Positions 1 through 9,263 of a stretch of 64,000 bases of DNA are shown in pieces. Made by a program: the position numbers and the translations under genes. Every line of letters begins with the position of its first letter. Position 1 is the stretch's first letter. The notes below the pieces were generated by a model. It did no database searches, was not told the DNA's origin, and saw only the letters and a list, made by a program, of their open reading frames with translations. This DNA comes from Corinectria fuckeliana (Eukaryota > Ascomycota > Sordariomycetes > Hypocreales > Nectriaceae): contig WPDH01000151.1 of the NCBI GenBank assembly GCA_019137255.1, positions 62,001-126,000 of the forward strand. The letters run 5' to 3'.

Positions 1-1332
1 GAGGAGATCGAGGAGCTCAAGCGCAAGGGCGCCTCGGCCGGCAAGGAGCTGATCGCGAAGCTGCTGCTCTCGCACACGGCCATCGACCAGAAGACGGCGT
101 ACTCGCTCGCCAAGTACAAGCTGCTGAAGACGAAGAAGTACATCCGCCGCTTCGCCGTCCTGCCGCTGGACGTGCCCCAGCTCGGGCAGTGGCTGCTCGA
201 GGAGCGCGATTCCGCCAAGATCATGGAGATGAGGCCGGAGCTGATGGCGCTGGCAGGGTGCTGGGCCGATGTCCACTTCGGCGGCGTACCCTGTGCCGAG
301 GCCGATGGGTCGCAGGGAGGGCGGTGGTTGGTGGTGGATGACACCGGCGGCCTCTTGGTTGCTGCCATGGCGGAGAGGATGGACATCCTTCATCGAAAGC
401 CAGAGGAGGAGGTCGAGGAGACGTCGGGACCGGCCCCGACAGAGCCAAGCACCGCAGCGAAGGCAGAATCGCGAGAAGGGCAGCCACAAGATGCTTCCGA
501 AACGCCGGACGCTCCCCCGCTACAGACGCAACATAAGAAGAAGCATCCGCGAAAAAGCGACTTCGACGTCCGCTACGTTTCAAAAAACACCATGACCCTC
601 ATCCACAGCAACTCGCAGCCGAACCTCGTCCTCCTCAAGTACTTTGACTACGACGACACCAACCCTAACCAACCTTACCCCTACCATCCGCTCGCCACTA
701 ACCTCATGCCCATCTCATGGCTCCAGCTCCTCGCGCCCGAAGAGGACGAAGCCTACGTCAACAACCCCCCAGAGGCGACGCCCGAGGAACTTGCCTCGTG
801 GAAGACGAATCGTCGCGGCAACTACCACCGCAAGCGACGGAGATGGGCGCGGATTCGCCATGTGGTGGACACGACTCGCGCGGGCGGTTTCTCCGGCCTC
901 GCCGTCGCCAGCACGATGGACCCCGTCTCCATCATGAAGACCACCATTCCGCTCCTCGCGGGCGGCGCCCCGGTCGCCATCTACTCGCCGACAATCGAGC
1001 CCCTGACGCAGCTGGCCGACTGCTTCAGCGTGGCCCGACGCGCTGCGTGGGTGACGAACGAGTCGCCCGAGATCGAAGGCAAGACGGCCGAGGAGCTCGA
1101 GCGGTGGGAGGGTACGCCCGAGTTCCCCCTCAACCCGACGCTGCTTCTCGGCGTCTCTATCCAGAGTAGCCGCGCAAGGCGATGGCAAGTGCTCCCGGGG
1201 CGGACACACCCGATCATGATGGGTCGGGGCGGCGCGGATGGGTTCCTGCTCACGGGGTGGCGGGCGGTTCCAGTAGAGGGCAAGATTGAAGCGAGGGGCA
1301 AGTTTAAGAGGAGAAAGATGGAGACTTCTTAG
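1..1332 (+). CDS. TRM6: tRNA (adenine-58-N1) methyltransferase non-catalytic subunit Trm6/Gcd10 (5' end outside window)
   Basis: The reading frame is open from base 1 and stops at 1330-1332, giving 443 codons; the N-terminus lies upstream of the window. The first 57 codons carry the Gcd10 family signature: an EEIEELK helix, then KTAYSLAKYKLLKTKKY and RRFAVLPL, followed by the RPELMALAG segment that leads into the C-terminal Rossmann-like half. Trm6 pairs with catalytic Trm61 to make m1A58 in tRNA, including initiator tRNA, in the nucleus. A poorly conserved acidic/basic linker (about codons 125-185) separates the two halves, as is usual in fungal members. The C-terminal half has RRWARIRHVVDTTRAGGFSGL and YSPTIEPL, where the family binds its partner. 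It is convergent with the next gene, 260 bp away. The identity rests on family recognition and is fairly secure. Confidence 0.88.
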   Translation, partial: EEIEELKRKGASAGKELIAKLLLSHTAIDQKTAYSLAKYKLLKTKKYIRRFAVLPLDVPQLGQWLLEERDSAKIMEMRPELMALAGCWADVHFGGVPCAEADGSQGGRWLVVDDTGGLLVAAMAERMDILHRKPEEEVEETSGPAPTEPSTAAKAESREGQPQDASETPDAPPLQTQHKKKHPRKSDFDVRYVSKNTMTLIHSNSQPNLVLLKYFDYDDTNPNQPYPYHPLATNLMPISWLQLLAPEEDEAYVNNPPEATPEELASWKTNRRGNYHRKRRRWARIRHVVDTTRAGGFSGLAVASTMDPVSIMKTTIPLLAGGAPVAIYSPTIEPLTQLADCFSVARRAAWVTNESPEIEGKTAEELERWEGTPEFPLNPTLLLGVSIQSSRARRWQVLPGRTHPIMMGRGGADGFLLTGWRAVPVEGKIEARGKFKRRKMETS

Positions 1333-1592
1333 GGATGGCAGTTGTTTTCAAACGTAATGGCTAGGAGTGTCTTGGAGAATGACCCTCTTGGACGTGTGCA
1401 CAGTAAGTCAGGACAGCACACCATGATACCCCTGGATAGACTAGGACCAGCGCCAACTCCGTTCTCAGAAGACTGGAAAGATGACAAGAAAGCAACGTGA
1501 ACCTTGATATGAAGATGAATGTTTGTGTTTTGTGCCGGCTCTTCGCGTTTCGCATCATGGGCAGTCTTCTAGCAACGCCACCGTCTCATCGT

Positions 1593-2421
1593 CTACAGCG
1601 ATTTGCCCATGAACTTTCTCTTGGTGAAGCTCAGCCACCACTTGCTGGGTTTGGACTCGCTCTCCTCATATACCCTGGCTAGTAACCGCACGGCAAGCTC
1701 CTGTCGGACCTGCGATAGATACTGCTTGAGCTGCTCGGCTTCTTGCCTGTCCCGAGGGGGCTCGTACATCTATTGCAGCATGTCAGCAACCTGGGTTCTG
1801 ACCCTACCATTACCGTAACTGAAGGGAAGGCAAGCAAACGCACCTGGTTGAGAGGCCAGCCGGGGTCGCCGGGGATGGAAAAGTTGAGGTCGAGGGCCAG
1901 GTTCATGACGTCCTTCTGGGCGTCGCGGGCGGTAGCTTGGGGCCGGATCTTGGTCAAGCAGTCGCTGACGAACCAGATGCCATAGACGAGGAGGCGATCG
2001 GCGGGGCCCTGGATCTCGAAGTTGCGGAAGAAGGTGTTGGCGCGGAAGAGGGCGAGGACCTCGTCGAGGATGTCATAGCTCTCGCTGTCCGGGTCGGGCG
2101 ACTCGAAGGCCGGGAGCGGCGGCGACGGCGGCGGGAGGGCGTAGGCCGGGCCGCGGGTCTTGGTGCGGAGCGGGAGGAGGGGGAAGTTGCCGACCAGGCG
2201 GGGGACGTTGGGGTCGGAGTTGAAGACGGAGTTGTATGCCTGGAGAGAGAGAGGGAGAGCGGGTGGTTAGCTGTGGTGGCTTCCGAGGGAGTCGTGGCTT
2301 GACATCGGGGGTTGCGGAGCCAGGAGCAGCGGACGGCACGGGAGCAGGTAGAGGGAAGGGAGGGAGGCGGTGGATGTGGATGGGTGCATGGATGGAATTG
2401 GTTGAGCGAGCATACCGGCAT
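1593..2421 (-). CDS. ARC18: ARP2/3 complex subunit Arc18/ARPC3 (three exons)
   Basis: The exons are complement(2416..2421), (1844..2239) and (1593..1769), giving 192 aa. The two-codon first exon (ATG CCG) is followed by a 176-nt intron (gtatgc...ctccag); the second intron is 74 nt (gtgcgt...aatag). The joined protein begins MPAYNSVF and reads through VGNFPLLPL, a proline-rich insert, DILDEVLALFRAN.FF, GPADRLLVYG, NFSIPGDPGWPLN and ends KPSKWWLSFTKRKFMGKSL. These are the diagnostic blocks of the 21-kDa ARPC3 subunit of the actin-nucleating Arp2/3 complex. The length matches fungal members. The tiny first exon was chosen because it alone restores the conserved MPAY start. The gene is divergent from the 455-residue protein at 3,625 and convergent with TRM6. 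Confidence 0.93.
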
Positions 2422-3624
2422 CTTGAACAGCGTATGGCGAAAACCGCACCGTGAAGCTGTTCTGTGGGAGGAGGTATTCGAGTCGGCGCCGACAGTTGGG
2501 ATGCGCTCGTCACTGGCGGGGCTGCAGCTTTACGAAGCTGTTGTCAATGGGGTGTGGGGCCGCGAGGCTGGCAGGAGAAGTTGATGCCTTACGGAGAGGC
2601 GAAGCGGCGTCGTCCTTGATTTCAGGCCACAGCAGCATCCAAAAGTGGGTTGGTGGGAAACGTAGATAAAGTACCCACGGTGGCGGTGATGAGGCGCTGC
2701 GCCACGCCGCTGCCTGCGTCTTAGTCACAGCTGAGGCCCACCTTTCTGGCCCCCCCGAAGCGTGGTTGCGTGGCTGCCTAATCCAGCGCACGCTCACGTG
2801 AGCACGCTTCGGTGTCGCGCCGGTTCCACCCGCGACGAAGCGTGCCAGGTCGCGCTTTTTCCCTCGGGCCCCGGTGGAGCCAGCGTCTGAATCGGGTAAT
2901 TTTAAAACCCCCTGCGGCTTTGGCAGCTGGGCATTGGGGATTCGGGGTACTTTTGCCGCCCGCCCACGGGAGATGCACGAGGAAAAAAAGCGAGGAAAAA
3001 AGAAGAAAAAAGCGAAGGTGGCCGTCTGCCTTGAGACGGGAACGGGGCCTCAGCTGCACGGTCCCTATTAAACTCCCCGTCGCCCTCCTCTTCTTAAATC
3101 CTTTTTTTTATTTATATTTATTTCGACTCGGTTGCCTTTGGAATTTGCGTCTCTTTGGCAGGAAGTGTCCCTTTCGCCTGACGCCCTTTGCTTTTTTCTT
3201 CTTTTTTCGCCCTGGCAGCAGCTGCAAAGTCCGTGCCAGCCGCTAGTCCAAAGCTTGGATCCGGATATCAACAGGGATCGCCCCAGGCGCGTCACGACCG
3301 AGCGGGTTGTTAATTACAACAGCCAGGAACAACGAAAGACAAAGCCAAAGACATCCAGGCAGAGACAAGATTCAGGGAGGCAACATCAAGCAGCCAATCT
3401 ATGCTTGCCTTTGAGTCAGTGCCCACGCCCATGGCCATTACTGCTCTTCACGCACACTCATCGCGTACCACGCGCCCTCTTCCCTTCGCCAACATCCCGC
3501 AGCCTCGTCTCGCATCTACCTTGCATTCGCTTCGCTCTGCCTCGCCTTACTGACTGCTGACCTACTCGCACCCAGACTCTTTGGTAACAGCAGCTTCGTC
3601 CGTCAGCTGCGCGGCTTGGTAGAG
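2422..3624. promoter_or_regulatory. Divergent intergenic promoter region (ARC18 / unknown 455-aa gene)
   Basis: This is 1.2 kb between two genes transcribed away from each other. It contains A-rich and T-rich tracts around 2,980-3,120 and 3,190-3,210 and a pyrimidine-rich stretch (3,440-3,560) just before the rightward start codon, as is common in fungal 5' leaders. No convincing TATA box or coding frame was seen. Confidence 0.5.
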
Positions 3625-4992
3625 ATGGCGACGTCCCGCTCGTCCTTTGGCAGCGGCTCGCCCCCCGACTCGCCCCCCGACTCATCCCCCGACTCAACTC
3701 CGGCGACAACCCAGGCTCCGGTCGCGTCCCCCAAACAGCGGCCGCGACGTCGCGTTCACCGACCAGCCAAAGGTTCCCTCTACGACTTGTTCCATCAACA
3801 CGCCGGCACGTCGCTCTTCGTGCGCCCCATCTGCTGGACCGACCAGCACGCTCAGCTCCTCGGAGCGCGATGGGAAGAACTGCCCCGTTGCGATACCCCA
3901 AAGCCCGTTGCGCTGCCTGGCTCGCCACCTTGCAAGGGCCACTTGCGACCGTCGCAAACCATCATGACCCTCAGCGACTCTCTTACCCATATCCTGCTAC
4001 CCGACGCGATGCACCCGATAGTCTGCTCCAACGCTGTCAAGACGGTCCTCAAGACGCTGTGGCCGCAACCCTTCAGCAGACCTCAGTACCTACCCGAGCT
4101 GCATTTGTACTTTGGTGGCCGTGTCTATCGAGATGCAGTGCGCGCGCAGATCATGTGGAACTTCCCCTCGGACGAGAACAAGTCGTCGTACTCCTCCTTT
4201 CGCTCCGTCTCGACGCGGCCAGCCGATTCCTTCAACGCCTCCACACACCCCAGCACTCCGTCGCAAACCCCAGCTAACCTACCGATGGTATGCTACCTCG
4301 GAAAGAGTCAACTTGCCAATATTCGACGAAACCTTTTCCGCATTGCGCCAGGCCCAGGGAAGAGTTGGAACGAGCCGGTGTACCGTCTGCAGCAGCTCAG
4401 AGCGAGGCTGCTGGTGCCGGCCAACTCTGACCAGGACGCGCACTTTGTGGGCATCTTTCTGGCCATGGCACAGAAGCATTTCTACCCGACGCCAGCTCCT
4501 TCGTCCCGGAGAGACTCGCCGATGACGTCTAAACGGGAGATCCCACCAAGCCCCAACTTCAAGGATGTCGCGTTGAGGATCTTGACACACGACACGGACA
4601 CCTCTGACTTTATCGTGTACACGGCGTATGTGACGAAGGAGTTCTTGGAGAAGTTCCACGACCCGTTCAAGGCGCCACATGATGACGAGGACGCTGAAGG
4701 TTCTGGCATCAAGATCGAGTATGCACGAGTACCTATTTGGCCCATTTTGGGCCTGCGAGAACGACTCGGTAAGGCGTTGGGACATGACGTCGTTGGGCAG
4801 TTTGACCCGGAGGAGATCGAGACGTGGGAGAAGGACCCCGAGAAGCCGGATGGCGGAAAGCGGAAGCGCGAGGTCTTGTCTGAGGTTCTCAACGGCAGCT
4901 TTGACTCGGACTCGGGCGAGGGCGACGAGCCTTCGCTGAGCGCGAAGAAGCGCTGCCTGAGCGAGGGATCCCCGGTGGGGGTGGTGGTGTAA
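3625..4992 (+). CDS. Conserved fungal protein of unknown function, 455 aa
   Basis: This is a single uninterrupted frame from ATG 3625 (gagATGGcg, the first in-frame ATG) to the stop at 4990-4992. The N-terminal ~50 residues are low-complexity, with a tandem S-P-P-D-S motif (SPPDSPPDSSPDST) and a basic run (RPRRRVHRP). The middle (about residues 55-370) looks globular: SLYDLFHQHAGTSLFVRP, a long ITHILLPDAMHPIV segment and a VCYLGKSQLANIRRNLFRIAPG block. The tail is acidic/basic and disordered (EKPDGGKRKREV, DSDSGEGDEPS), with a possible nuclear localisation signal at KRKRE. I do not recognise a named domain. The balanced composition and the length make it clearly a real gene, and it is probably a lineage-conserved Sordariomycete protein. 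Confidence 0.75.
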   Translation: MATSRSSFGSGSPPDSPPDSSPDSTPATTQAPVASPKQRPRRRVHRPAKGSLYDLFHQHAGTSLFVRPICWTDQHAQLLGARWEELPRCDTPKPVALPGSPPCKGHLRPSQTIMTLSDSLTHILLPDAMHPIVCSNAVKTVLKTLWPQPFSRPQYLPELHLYFGGRVYRDAVRAQIMWNFPSDENKSSYSSFRSVSTRPADSFNASTHPSTPSQTPANLPMVCYLGKSQLANIRRNLFRIAPGPGKSWNEPVYRLQQLRARLLVPANSDQDAHFVGIFLAMAQKHFYPTPAPSSRRDSPMTSKREIPPSPNFKDVALRILTHDTDTSDFIVYTAYVTKEFLEKFHDPFKAPHDDEDAEGSGIKIEYARVPIWPILGLRERLGKALGHDVVGQFDPEEIETWEKDPEKPDGGKRKREVLSEVLNGSFDSDSGEGDEPSLSAKKRCLSEGSPVGVVV

Positions 4993-7229
4993 GACCCCGA
5001 CACCGGTGGCGAAAAGGTTCTGCTTGCAGCACTTGCTCATAGCTCGGGGCTTCTCATGACAGGGTATGATTTTGTTTCTGAGACGGATATTACGGTCTGC
5101 ATCAAGACCAGGGCCTCACAGGCACACATCTTGCACGGTACGGCGCGACGGGACTCTTCGGTAAATGGTATGGAAGTCGGAAACATGAGGTACGGGCATA
5201 CGGATACAACATACGGGACGGGAACACGATAGAATGCGTACATAGCTGGCTTGTGGTTCGATATCTTGAGGGATGGGTTGTCGTCGACTACTATTACACA
5301 TACGATGGATGATGAACAGAGATGACATTTGTAACACCTTGGCCACTTACAGTACCGACCGTAGCTTTGGCCTTGTCAACCACCTACGGGAAGATATCCG
5401 GGTATAACCGAGGCCCTGGTCCGGGGTAGATAACTTGGAGGGATCTGTCTTGACCCATGCCCACAGAAAATGATCTCACAACCCCGCTCAACCGTTCCAA
5501 CAGGGTCCGTCCTCAGCCTGGCCAACATTTCTGGCAGGTTGCATTATCGCCGACCCTCCAGCGACTCGTCGTCCTGTCGGAACGAGAGCGGGGGGGGGAC
5601 TCCCACGTGCGTTGTTCCTAAAAAGACACGACTTCGTGGATGCTTTTTCTGCCTGCAAAGTGCAGAGGTGGAGCGGGTTGTTGTACGTTGGATGGTAACG
5701 GCGGGTGCGTCTCGTGTCGTGGGCAGCGAGGGCGTTGCCTAGTTCGGAGGGTGAGGGTGGGTGGAGGGCGGTGGTGGTGGTGGAGACGGGGATTGCCAAA
5801 AAGGCGTGCGTATGCGAATAAGTAGGTAGGGAAGAAGAGTATTGGCGCTAGATGATGTCCATACCACGACAACCGTCGGAAGGGTCTAGACGGGGGGGAG
5901 AGGTCCGGTAGTTAGCGCGGGACGGGGAAGGATGGCAGCAATGGAAGCGCAAGATGGGCGCGCTGGCTGACTGACCTTTTGTCTCTGAGCTGTGAGGAAC
6001 TCGGACTGTGGCATCCCCGTGGGGAATAGGAATCGGGTTGTTCTCTCTCTGCTGTCCTTTGCAAGTTGCTCGTTTGTAGATACCATCGCACTATGGTAGA
6101 TGTCCCCTCCAGCATGCTATGCTACTTATTCTCGACTTGTGTGAAATGGGGACTGAACTGCCATGTTACCCCGGATTTCTTCAGAATAAACCTAGTATAA
6201 ACCTAGTACGTGTTCTAGCGCCCAAGCCCACCGTACTAGATACCTAAAATGGCAAGCGCGGCACGTTCACCACTTTACCTCCGCAGGAGGAAGGCGCAAG
6301 GGTCAGGGCTCTTTAACAACTTACTCAGCCTTCGGAATAAGGAAGATATCGGGCATGGATGCTTCCTCGTCCAAGGAAAAGAACCCACTCACCCACACAC
6401 ACACACCACACACACCACACACACCATTTCTCTTTGAGCAAACCAAACCTCCTTCACATCCAGCTGATCGTCGTCGACCGCCCTCGACCGCCCTCCACCA
6501 CGCCTCGACGAGTGACGCCGCCCGCCGTCCCTCCACGACGACACCGCTATCGACACCCAAAGCAGCCATGATGTGCGCTCCCGTCGGCTTCGCATCACCG
6601 CACACGCATTGTTCCGCAGCTCTCTCCACGACTGCCGAGGCCGAACCCCCTCTCCCTCCAGCCATCCGCACGGCTTCGTCTTAACATGTGCTGTTCTCCA
6701 AGCCTTCTCCCGCATCCGACCCCGCCGACGAAGCCCGTTCGAAGCCCGTGGGGAAGTCCTCCGCCGCGGGCCCGGGGGTTCGACGTCGGGCGTGGACGCT
6801 TGTTTGGGGCTCAATGCTCCGACTGAACTGTCTTCTGCCTCTGGCATCGCGGTCGTGGTTTCCCGTTTCGACGGCTCCGGGCGCCTGCGGGGACTGTCCG
6901 AGGAGCCGTGGCGGTGGCCTCGTTGGGATGAGGGGAACTCTTGTCATAACGGCCTCACTTATGGGGCGATGCCGTGCTTGAGACTGCGGCCGGGTGGTGA
7001 GAGACTCAAATTGGACCCGCCTCCCGTCCCTCAAAAGCTTGCAGAACGTCTCACCGACAGTCTCATCCCTCATCGCTCTCTCTAGCACTCATCTCCTCCT
7101 CCTCGGTGGTTCAACTCCCTCACTTACACGGCAACTCGGCTGTGGAGTTGCTTAGTTTTTAACTGATTACTCCCCTCTCTTCTACGCGAATTTTGAGCTT
7201 GGTGTCCGACACCTCTCCTCACTTTCAAA
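4993..7229. other. Intergenic, no supported gene; CA microsatellite
   Basis: This is 2.2 kb between the unknown protein and the esterase. Both strands have short overlapping frames around 6,320-7,085, but they are Ser/Pro/Arg-rich with no conserved look, and several lack an ATG. A CA-rich simple repeat lies at 6,391-6,425. The last ~150 bp is a C/T-rich leader for the esterase. Confidence 0.5.
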
Positions 7230-8960
7230 ATGAAGTGCCATGACCTCTTCTTCGGTCTCGGGCTTGTCGCCCAGGTTTTTGCTGCCCCGGCGCCGGTTCC
7301 TGCTGCGGATCCCGAAGCCGATGGTACTATTCAAGAGCGTGCTGCCAAAGTCACCGTCGCTGTGCCCTCCGGTACCGTCGTCGGCCTCAGTCTCTCCGGT
7401 GTCGAGTCCTTCAAGGGCATCCCGTTTGCCGACCCTCCCACGGGCTCCCTGCGTCTCAAACCCCCCCAAAAGCTTTCTACGAGCCTTGGAACCTTTGACG
7501 CTACGGACCCTCTTGGCCCCTCCTGCCCTCAGATGTTCTTCTCTACAGGAGCTGAGGATGTTATCACTGAGTTCTTGGCCGACTTCCTGAGCATCCCATT
7601 ACTCCAGGCAGTCACCGGGCAAGAGGATTGCCTCACCATTAATGTCCAACGACCTGAAGGCACCAAGACAGGTGATGACTTGCCAGTGCTATTGTATATC
7701 TTTGGCGGTGGCTTCGAGCTAGGGAGTCCTGCCATGTACGATGGCAGCAACCTGCTCGGTACCGGCATTGGCCAGGATCAGCCCTTCATATTCGTGGCTG
7801 TCAACTATCGCGTTGCCGGTTTCGGCTTCATGCCTGGCGCCGAGATCCTTGCAGACGGCAGCGCAAACCTGGGGCTCTTGGACCAGCGCTTGGGATTGGA
7901 GTGGGTCGCCGATAACATTGCGTCCTTTGGTGGTGATCCTGACAAGGTCACTATCTGGGGCGAGTCGGCGGGTGCCATCTCTGTGCTTGATCAGATGGTC
8001 CTCTACGGTGGTGACGCCAACTATAACGGCAAGCCACTGTTCCGCGGCGCCATCATGAACTCGGGCAGTGTTGTTCCCGCAGGCCCTGTAGACGGTCCCA
8101 AAGGCCAAGATATATATGACACCGTCGTCAAGAACGCCGGTTGCTCTGCTGCCGCCGACACGCTTGAGTGCCTCCGTGGCCTGGAGTATGAGGACTTCCT
8201 CGAAGCAGCCAACTCTGTTCCGGGACTCCTGTCCTACAGTGCTCTCGCCCTCTCCTACCTGCCTCGGCCAGACGGCAAAGTACTTGTCGATAGCCCAGAG
8301 GTCCTCATCAAGACTGGCCAGTACCACGCCGTGCCCATGATAAACGGCGACCAAGAAGACGAGGGCACGCTGTTCGCGCTCTTCCAGCCGAACCTGACCA
8401 CCACCAGCGGCCTCGTCAGCTACCTCAAGGAGTACTTCTTCGACGACGCCACCACTGCTGAGCTCACCGCCCTCGTCAACACCTACTCCACCGCCCTCAG
8501 CGCCGGCAGCCCCTTCCGCACTGGCATCCTCAACGAGGTCTTCCCAGGCTTCAAGCGCCGCGCCGCCATCTTGGGAGACCTCGTCTTCACCCTGACCCGC
8601 CGCCTCTTCCTGCAAAACGCCGCCGACGCCAACCCAGACGTCCCCGCGTGGTCCTACCTGGCCAGCTACGACTACGGCACCCCGACCCTGGGCACCCTGC
8701 ACGCCTCCGACATCCTCCAGGTCATCTTCGGCCTGGTGCCCAACAACGCCATGCGCAGCATCCGCACCTACTACTTCAATTTCCTGTACAACCTCGATCC
8801 CAACCAGGGCGTCACCAAGTACGCCAACTGGCCCGAGTGGAAGGACAGCAAGGAGCTCATGTGGTTCAAGTCGGCTGATGCGAATGACATTTTGAGTGAT
8901 GATTTTAGGACTACCTCGTATGACTGGATTTCAAATAACGTGGATGTCTTACATATTTAG
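7230..8960 (+). CDS. Secreted type-B carboxylesterase / lipase
   Basis: This is a single-exon gene of 576 aa. Residues 1-18 form a signal peptide (hydrophobic FFGLGLVAQVFA, cut before APAP). A short propeptide ends near IQER. The mature part is the COesterase alpha/beta-hydrolase fold: GVESFKGIPFADPP, EDCLTINVQRP, the oxyanion-hole FGGGFELGS, and NLGLLDQRLGLEWVADNIASFGGDP. The nucleophile elbow GESAG places Ser246. The likely acid is Glu378 in DQEDEGT and the base is His491 in GTLHASD, so the triad is complete. The length and motif order match the Candida/Geotrichum lipase branch, whose members hydrolyse esters and triglycerides outside the cell. The substrate cannot be told from sequence. 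The neighbours are unrelated housekeeping genes, so no cluster is implied. Confidence 0.92.
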   Translation: MKCHDLFFGLGLVAQVFAAPAPVPAADPEADGTIQERAAKVTVAVPSGTVVGLSLSGVESFKGIPFADPPTGSLRLKPPQKLSTSLGTFDATDPLGPSCPQMFFSTGAEDVITEFLADFLSIPLLQAVTGQEDCLTINVQRPEGTKTGDDLPVLLYIFGGGFELGSPAMYDGSNLLGTGIGQDQPFIFVAVNYRVAGFGFMPGAEILADGSANLGLLDQRLGLEWVADNIASFGGDPDKVTIWGESAGAISVLDQMVLYGGDANYNGKPLFRGAIMNSGSVVPAGPVDGPKGQDIYDTVVKNAGCSAAADTLECLRGLEYEDFLEAANSVPGLLSYSALALSYLPRPDGKVLVDSPEVLIKTGQYHAVPMINGDQEDEGTLFALFQPNLTTTSGLVSYLKEYFFDDATTAELTALVNTYSTALSAGSPFRTGILNEVFPGFKRRAAILGDLVFTLTRRLFLQNAADANPDVPAWSYLASYDYGTPTLGTLHASDILQVIFGLVPNNAMRSIRTYYFNFLYNLDPNQGVTKYANWPEWKDSKELMWFKSADANDILSDDFRTTSYDWISNNVDVLHI

Positions 8961-9263
8961 GGAATAGTAATGCTAAAACGAAGAGATGCCATTGGAAGCG
9001 TACATAGTCTAATTTTGGATTTGATCCACCCATAGGAGTGGGATCTCCTTGGATAGGTAGGTGCTCACAGGGGCATGAAGTATCACAGGTCGTCGCCAGA
9101 CCATGACATGACAAATTCACATGTTCTTTCTCATTGCTATCACATTCGATGTCCAGCTCTATTGTTTGGTTCAAATGCCCAACTCTACAAGGAGATGGAT
9201 CCTTCATCACGGCCCACCACGCTTTTGCTCTATAAACACCTCTTAACTTTATAATTTACACAG
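8961..9263. other. Convergent 3' intergenic region
   Basis: This is 303 bp between two converging genes. It is AT-richer than its surroundings and presumably carries the 3' UTRs and polyadenylation sites of both. No other feature was seen. Confidence 0.5.

Noticed and set aside
6321..6684. Overlapping frames on both strands around a CA microsatellite
   Set aside because: Frames are driven by simple sequence (His/Thr or Val/Cys runs) and do not resemble proteins.
7719..8702. 327-codon minus-strand frame opposite the esterase
   Set aside because: Antisense shadow of a GC-rich gene; no family signature.
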